A DNA stretch of 20,351 nt from an uncultured Spongiibacteraceae bacterium (GTDB taxonomy: Bacteria; Pseudomonadota; Gammaproteobacteria; Pseudomonadales; CAMLJR01). Numbering within the stretch: position 1 is the stretch's first letter; each line of letters begins with the position of its first letter. A model generated the notes under the pieces. That model had not been told where the DNA came from, did no database searches, and saw only the letters and a program-made list of their open reading frames with translations. The stretch is taken from NCBI GenBank assembly GCA_946480345.1, contig CAMLJR010000040.1:1-20351 (forward strand), written 5' to 3'. Positions 15,494 to 20,351 of the stretch are shown piece by piece. The translations under genes were made by a program, and so were the position numbers.

Positions 15494-18394
15494 ATGGGTC
15501 AGCGCCTCGCAACGCGCGACGACAAACGACAAGAGGTTTTTATTGTGCAGCCGAGCAACAAATATTATTTGGATAACCCGTTGATTCACCGCGAGCGCCG
15601 CTTGAGCAAAGCGACTTCTGCGTGGGTGCGTAGTTTCGCGTGTGACGATATGAAGCCGTTGATCATCTGTCGCGGCCCGATTCGTAAGGAAGCGATGGAT
15701 GTCTTCGACGAAATGGGCATTCACGGTTACGGCATTTTGTTGTCCGAAAAAGATTCGATTACATACACCAGTGCGCTCGCGCCAGAGCTGCGCAAACTGA
15801 CCGATCCCGACCGCGTGCATCGTGTGCCCGATTACACCGGCGCAACCAAAGAAGAGCGCGTACAGCGCATTCGCCAAATTATTCAGATCGCCAAGCAGAA
15901 TGGTTACAACAGCATTTTCGCGGGTTACGGCTTCATGGCCGAAGACGAGGAAATGGTGCGCTCGATGGAAGAGGCGGGCCTCAAATTCATCGGGCCATGC
16001 TCGCATACAGTTCGCGCGGCTGGCTTGAAAGACGAAGCAAAACGCACCGCATTGAATGTCGGCGTTTCGACCACGCCGGGTGTCGATAACCTCACCGCGT
16101 TAACGCTGCTCGCGAAATACCCAACCGAAGCCGATCTGTTGAAAGTGGCCGAGCAACAGTCTTTGCCGCTCGATCAGAACAAATTCAACGCCGGCAAGAC
16201 CCTCGAAGATAAAGCCGATGTTGTGCTGCTCGCGTCGTACAAAAAAGGCGTCGATTTATTCAGCATCGAAGAACTCGGCGTCGAGTTGAAAAAACAATTG
16301 CTGAAAGTGTTTGCGGAAAATCGCAACAACCGTTTCCGTCTGAAAGCCATTTCCGGCGGCGGCGGCAAAGGTCAGCGCATCATGGCCGCGCCGAACAGTT
16401 ATTCGGGTTCTCCTGAACAACAGGTTGAGCAGGCTGCTGCGAATGGCCCGGCATTGCTGCGCGAAATTCTCGCCGAGGTGAAATGCAACGGTGTCGGCGA
16501 TAACAAGAACGTATTGATCGAATTAAATATTGAAACAACGCGTCACCAGGAAATTCAGGTAATCGGCAACGGCGACTGGTGCATCACGCTCGGTGGTCGC
16601 GATTGCTCGCTGCAAATGCACGAGCAAAAGCTGCTCGAAGTCTCGGTCACGGTTGAAGAGTTGACTGCGGCTGTCGCCGAAGCGCAAGCGGCTGGCCGTG
16701 AAGAAGAAGCGCGCACGCTCGCGTGCGATCTCGATATTCTCGAAAAAATGGAAAACGAAGCCGCACGTTTCGGTCAGGCGGTGAAGCTCGATTCAGTGTC
16801 GACGTTCGAATGTATCGTCGATGGCGAGCGTCACTTCTTCATGGAAATGAACACGCGGATTCAGGTAGAGCATCGCGTCACCGAACTCTGCTACAAAATG
16901 AAGTTCGTTAATCCCGACAACGCCAACGATTATTTCGTCGTCGAATCGCTGGTCGAGGCGATGGTGTTATTGGCGCGTCACAATAAGCGTTTACCGAAAC
17001 CCGAACGTTTGCCGCGCGAGCATGCGTCGGTGGAAGCGCGTATGAATGCCACCAACCAGGCGTTGCAACCGCATGCCGGCGGCGTTATCGAATATTGGTC
17101 GAATGCGATCGAAGGCGAAATTCGCGACGATCAAGGTATCAGCATGCACAATCCGGATACGGATGTGTTCATGAAATACCATCTGGCCGGCGCGTACGAT
17201 TCGAATATCGCGTTACTGCTGACGACCGGAAAAAATCGTCTCGATAGTTATCAGCGTCTCGCCGAAATTTTGCGTCGCACCGAATTGCGCGGTAAAGATC
17301 TCGCGACCAATCTCGAATTCCACTACGGGTTGGTGAATTGGTTTATCGGGCAAAATATCAATGCGCGTCCGACCACGCGTTTTATCGTGCCGTATCTCAC
17401 TGCTGTCGGCCGTCTGAAAGAAACCACCAGCCAGATCGATCTGAATTTCGCGTACGCACAGATTCGCGCGCAGCACACGAAGAATGCGGGCGAGCATGCC
17501 AAAGCATATGCAGCTGTGCTCGATCGCAAACAAAGTTTGATATTGCGACCGATCGACGAATTATTCGCGCAGCCGCATTTGCTCGCGGGCTGGCTCAGTC
17601 TCAACCGTCACAATTTCACTCAACGTGATGGTCGCATCGAATGGCTTTACAATCCGATCGAAGTGCTGGCCGAGCTTTATCACTACCTGCATATGGATTT
17701 CGAGCAGGGCAAACCCGCTGCGTACATGATCTGGGATCATGACAACGAATTGCTGCAGAAGGCGCTGGCGTTTTATGCAGCGTTGAAACAAAAACTCGGT
17801 GTTACGGATTATGCCGATCTGCAAAAAGCGTTGAGCGGCGCGCGTCCGGCAGCAATCGATGCTGCGCAATGGGATGCAGCGATAGCGGCGCATGCCGGTT
17901 ATCAAGCCGGTGCGGAATTGCTGTCGATATTGCCGATGGTGGCGCTCGATACGCAGTTCTTCGAATTGAAAGTGAACGATGATCTGACAATTACCATTCC
18001 TGCCGAGCTGCTCGATAAAGCATTGCAGGAAAAAATGGCGAAAGTGCTGGTGCCGCCGCCGATGGCGAAATCGGACGAAATTCTCGCGGTATCCGGCGGT
18101 ATGTTTTACGCACGCGAAGCGCCGGGTATGGATTCGTTCGTTAAGGAAGGTTCGCACTTCCAGCAGGGCCAGCCGCTCTACATCGTTGAAGTCATGAAGA
18201 TGTTCAACAAGGTGTATGCGCCGTTCGCCGGTACGATTGAAAAAGTGATGATCGACACCGACGGCGTCATCATCAAGAAAGGTCAGCCGCTGTTCAAGAT
18301 CACGCCGGATGAACAGATCGTCATCGAAACGCCGGAAGAAATTGCCGAACGCAAACGCGCACGTACAGCGGCGTGTTTGGCGAAATTGATTTAA
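15494..18394 (+). CDS. Long biotin carboxylase / biotin carboxyl carrier fusion, alpha subunit of the acyl-CoA carboxylase
   Basis: This 966-aa protein should carboxylate its own biotin with ATP and bicarbonate. The biotin carboxylase part (about 52-615) shows GYGFMAED (144-151), lysines K179 and K284, the glycine loop SGGGGKG (287-293), HQEIQV (351-356) and the catalytic EMNTRIQVEH (451-460). A poorly recognised segment (about 620-860) follows, then a biotinyl domain with EVMKMF (K902 is the biotinylated lysine). K179 and K284 are 105 residues apart, against 43 in E. coli AccC, so about 60 residues are inserted. The start is ATG 15494, with AAGGAG 11 nt upstream. GTG 15545 with AAGAGG 8 nt upstream is a real alternative, giving 949 aa. 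The gene lies 47 nt after the beta subunit. Confidence 0.85.
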   Translation: MGQRLATRDDKRQEVFIVQPSNKYYLDNPLIHRERRLSKATSAWVRSFACDDMKPLIICRGPIRKEAMDVFDEMGIHGYGILLSEKDSITYTSALAPELRKLTDPDRVHRVPDYTGATKEERVQRIRQIIQIAKQNGYNSIFAGYGFMAEDEEMVRSMEEAGLKFIGPCSHTVRAAGLKDEAKRTALNVGVSTTPGVDNLTALTLLAKYPTEADLLKVAEQQSLPLDQNKFNAGKTLEDKADVVLLASYKKGVDLFSIEELGVELKKQLLKVFAENRNNRFRLKAISGGGGKGQRIMAAPNSYSGSPEQQVEQAAANGPALLREILAEVKCNGVGDNKNVLIELNIETTRHQEIQVIGNGDWCITLGGRDCSLQMHEQKLLEVSVTVEELTAAVAEAQAAGREEEARTLACDLDILEKMENEAARFGQAVKLDSVSTFECIVDGERHFFMEMNTRIQVEHRVTELCYKMKFVNPDNANDYFVVESLVEAMVLLARHNKRLPKPERLPREHASVEARMNATNQALQPHAGGVIEYWSNAIEGEIRDDQGISMHNPDTDVFMKYHLAGAYDSNIALLLTTGKNRLDSYQRLAEILRRTELRGKDLATNLEFHYGLVNWFIGQNINARPTTRFIVPYLTAVGRLKETTSQIDLNFAYAQIRAQHTKNAGEHAKAYAAVLDRKQSLILRPIDELFAQPHLLAGWLSLNRHNFTQRDGRIEWLYNPIEVLAELYHYLHMDFEQGKPAAYMIWDHDNELLQKALAFYAALKQKLGVTDYADLQKALSGARPAAIDAAQWDAAIAAHAGYQAGAELLSILPMVALDTQFFELKVNDDLTITIPAELLDKALQEKMAKVLVPPPMAKSDEILAVSGGMFYAREAPGMDSFVKEGSHFQQGQPLYIVEVMKMFNKVYAPFAGTIEKVMIDTDGVIIKKGQPLFKITPDEQIVIETPEEIAERKRARTAACLAKLI

Positions 18395-18429
18395 CGCAGG
18401 CTTTCCCCTTGAACAAAGGGGAACTGCGT
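18394..18429 (+). other. Intercistronic hairpin upstream of the epimerase gene
   Basis: TTCCCCTT (18403-18410) pairs with AAGGGGAA (18416-18423) around GAACA. An outer stem ACGCAG (18394-18399) / CTGCGT (18424-18429) continues it after a 3-nt bulge. It begins at the last base of the preceding stop codon and ends one base before the AGGAG of the next gene. There is no T-run, so it is an RNA stability or translation element, not a terminator. Confidence 0.7.
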
Positions 18430-18440
18430 GAGGAGTTTTT

Positions 18441-18854
18441 ATGATTGTTGCACTCGACCATATCGCGATTGCGGTTCCCGATCTGGAAAAAGCGATCAAG
18501 CGCTTTCTCGATGATTTCGGTTTGCAGTTCGAAGGTACCGAAGATGTCGAATCGGCGAAAACAACGACGGCATTTTTCCCGTTGCCGGCTACCAGCATTG
18601 AGTTGGTACATCCATTACGCGGCGAAGGTCCGATCGCGAAATATCTGGAAAAGAAAGGCGGCGGCATTCATCACCTGTGTTTTCGCAGCGACGATATCGA
18701 TGCCGATGTCGCGCGTTTGAAAGCAAAAGGCTACGAGTTTCTCAGCGAAACACCGATGCCCGGTGCACACAACTGCCGAGTCATTTTCATTCACCCGAAA
18801 TCGTGCGATGGCGTGTTGATCGAATTGAATCAACCCGCTGCCGATCACCATTAA
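18441..18854 (+). CDS. mce: Methylmalonyl-CoA epimerase
   Basis: This 137-aa glyoxalase/VOC-fold enzyme interconverts (S)- and (R)-methylmalonyl-CoA, making the carboxylase product usable by the B12-dependent mutase. H7 in ALDHIAIAV, the GGGIHHLCF motif (73-81) and GVLIEL (126-131) provide the metal-binding His and Glu residues. IELVHPL (53-59) is also typical. The length is normal. AGGAG (18431-18435) lies 5 nt before the ATG, directly after a strong hairpin. It is the third gene of the operon and is followed after 19 nt by the mutase gene. The context leaves little doubt about the function. Confidence 0.94.
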   Translation: MIVALDHIAIAVPDLEKAIKRFLDDFGLQFEGTEDVESAKTTTAFFPLPATSIELVHPLRGEGPIAKYLEKKGGGIHHLCFRSDDIDADVARLKAKGYEFLSETPMPGAHNCRVIFIHPKSCDGVLIELNQPAADHH

Positions 18855-18873
18855 TTATTTATGAAGGTTGGCC

Positions 18874-20351
18874 ATGGCTGACAAATACGCTCCCGCTCCG
18901 CATACGCTTGAAGAATGGCAAAAACTTGCGACGAAATCGCTGAAAAGCGGTTCGCTCGATGAGTTGACGTGGCAAACGCCGGAAGGCATCGACGTCAAAC
19001 CGCTGTACACAAAAGCCGATGCGCAACATCTGCCATTCGCCGACACGCTGCCGGGTCTAGAGCCGTTCGTGCGCGGCCCGCAGGCGACGATGTACGCGGT
19101 AAAGCCGTGGACGATTCGCCAGTACGCGGGTTTTTCGACCGCGGAAGAATCGAATGCGTTTTATCGCAAAGCACTCGCGGCCGGCGGTCAAGGTGTATCG
19201 GTAGCATTCGATCTCGCGACGCACCGCGGTTACGACTCCGATCATCCGCGCGTAACGGGCGATGTCGGTAAAGCCGGTGTCGCGATCGATTCGGTCGAAG
19301 ACATGAAAATTTTGTTCGACAGCATTCCGCTCGACAAGATTTCAGTATCGATGACGATGAACGGCGCGGTGCTGCCGATTCTCGCCGGCTATATCGTTGC
19401 GGCCGAAGAGCAGGGCGTGAAGCAGGATCAATTGTCGGGCACGATTCAGAACGACATTCTGAAAGAATTCATGGTGCGCAATACCTACATTTATCCGCCG
19501 GCGCCATCGATGCGCATCATCGGCGACATCATTGCGTATTGCTCGGATCACCTGCCGCAATTCAACACCATTTCGATTTCCGGCTATCACATTCAGGAAG
19601 CGGGTGCCGATGCGGCACTCGAACTCGCGTACACGCTCGCCGATGGCAAGGAATACATCCGCACAGCGATCAATGCCGGACTCGATATCGATAAATTCGC
19701 CGGTCGCCTCTCGTTCTTCTGGGGCATCGGCATGAATTTCTATATGGAAGTCGCCAAGTTACGTGCCGGTCGCCAACTGTGGGCGCGCATTGTCAGCGAA
19801 TTCAATCCGAAAAATCAGCGCTCGAAAATGCTGCGCACGCACTGCCAGACTTCGGGCTGGTCCCTGACCGAGCAGGATCCCTACAACAACATCGTGCGCA
19901 CTGCGATTGAAGCGATGGCAGCGGTCTTCGGCGGTACGCAATCGCTGCATACGAACGCGTTCGACGAAGCTATTGCATTGCCGACCGAATTTTCGGCGCG
20001 TATCGCCCGTAACACTCAGCTGATCATTCAGGAAGAAACCGGCATTACCAATGTGGTCGATCCATGGGGCGGTTCGTACTTCATGGAATCGCTGACGCAG
20101 CAATTGGCCGATAAAGCCTGGGCGATGATCGAAGAGATCGAAGCGGCCGGCGGCATGGCGAAAGCGATCGAAACCGGTTTGCCGAAACTGAAAATCGAAG
20201 AATCCGCGGCGCGTAAACAGGCGCGCATCGATCGCGGCGATGACGTGATTGTCGGCGTAAACAAATATCGACTCAAAACCGAAGACGATGTCGATATTCT
20301 CGAAATCGACAACAACGCGGTACGCGAATCGCAGATTAAACGTCTCGCGCA
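18874..20351 (+). CDS. Methylmalonyl-CoA mutase, large subunit (3' end outside window)
   Basis: The visible 492 codons form the substrate-binding TIM-barrel part of adenosylcobalamin-dependent methylmalonyl-CoA mutase, which turns (R)-methylmalonyl-CoA into succinyl-CoA. The opening [19 protein letters not shown] precedes the conserved [11 protein letters not shown] with the active-site tyrosine, [21 protein letters not shown], and [12 protein letters not shown] with the catalytic histidine. [10 protein letters not shown] and VVDPWGGSY complete the barrel landmarks. The C-terminal B12 domain would lie beyond 20351 and cannot be confirmed. AAGG (18864-18867) lies 6 nt before the ATG. The gene is 19 nt behind the epimerase. 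It could be named scpA or mcm; whether a small MutA-like partner exists is not visible. Confidence 0.95.
   Translation, partial: MADKYAPAPHTLEEWQKLATKSLKSGSLDELTWQTPEGIDVKPLYTKADAQHLPFADTLPGLEPFVRGPQATMYAVKPWTIRQYAGFSTAEESNAFYRKALAAGGQGVSVAFDLATHRGYDSDHPRVTGDVGKAGVAIDSVEDMKILFDSIPLDKISVSMTMNGAVLPILAGYIVAAEEQGVKQDQLSGTIQNDILKEFMVRNTYIYPPAPSMRIIGDIIAYCSDHLPQFNTISISGYHIQEAGADAALELAYTLADGKEYIRTAINAGLDIDKFAGRLSFFWGIGMNFYMEVAKLRAGRQLWARIVSEFNPKNQRSKMLRTHCQTSGWSLTEQDPYNNIVRTAIEAMAAVFGGTQSLHTNAFDEAIALPTEFSARIARNTQLIIQEETGITNVVDPWGGSYFMESLTQQLADKAWAMIEEIEAAGGMAKAIETGLPKLKIEESAARKQARIDRGDDVIVGVNKYRLKTEDDVDILEIDNNAVRESQIKRLA

Noticed and set aside
17561..18667. Long open frame on the minus strand (368 codons) opposite the biotin carboxylase and epimerase genes
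   Set aside because: It lies fully antisense to well-supported genes, its residues are Arg/His/Phe-rich as expected from reversed codons, and no family motif is visible.

Overview
The window looks like the chromosome of a gammaproteobacterium. It carries CysB, ThrH, YajC, Alr, PabB and Eda of Pseudomonas-like type, has moderate GC content, and its compact operons mostly start at ATG behind AGGAG-like ribosome sites. Genus cannot be fixed from the sequence; a marine or soil lipid-degrading lineage fits the gene content, which is an inference.

Left part (1-5.3 kb) is a lipid or steroid-flavoured accessory block. It holds the tail of an SCP2 sterol-carrier protein, a Tat-exported FAD dehydrogenase resembling 3-ketosteroid dehydrogenases, and a short periplasmic cytochrome c placed 9 nt behind it as a likely electron acceptor. 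A solitary KDPG aldolase (eda) follows. On the minus strand a MarR-type regulator precedes a DUF35 zinc-ribbon/OB-fold protein and a thiolase-like lipid-transfer protein; the last two overlap by 4 bp. A strong dyad just upstream of the MarR gene is probably its operator.

Middle part (5.4-13.4 kb) is mostly housekeeping: yajC without its usual secDF partners, a D-cysteine desulfhydrase, alanine racemase (convergent, with 19-bp tandem repeats copied from its own 3' end), a 5'-nucleotidase divergent from alr, cysB, thrH, a probably acquired PAPS-dependent sulfotransferase, and pabB on the minus strand.

Right part (13.7-20.35 kb) is one plus-strand operon for propionyl-CoA to succinyl-CoA: a carboxyltransferase subunit, a long biotin carboxylase/biotin carrier fusion, methylmalonyl-CoA epimerase, and methylmalonyl-CoA mutase running off the window. 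The carboxylase pair is atypical. The alpha subunit is 966 aa, with an extra stretch inside its ATP-grasp and a long linker before the biotin domain. The beta subunit is closer in length and layout to the glutaconyl-CoA decarboxylase alpha subunit than to ordinary PccB. If the left block degrades steroids or odd/branched lipids, the right operon would consume the propionyl-CoA released; this link is inferred, not shown.

No rRNA, tRNA, CRISPR array, prophage or insertion sequence was seen. The most unusual items are the divergent acyl-CoA carboxylase, the alr-derived tandem repeats, the MarR operator, and the altered catalytic residues of the thiolase-like protein.
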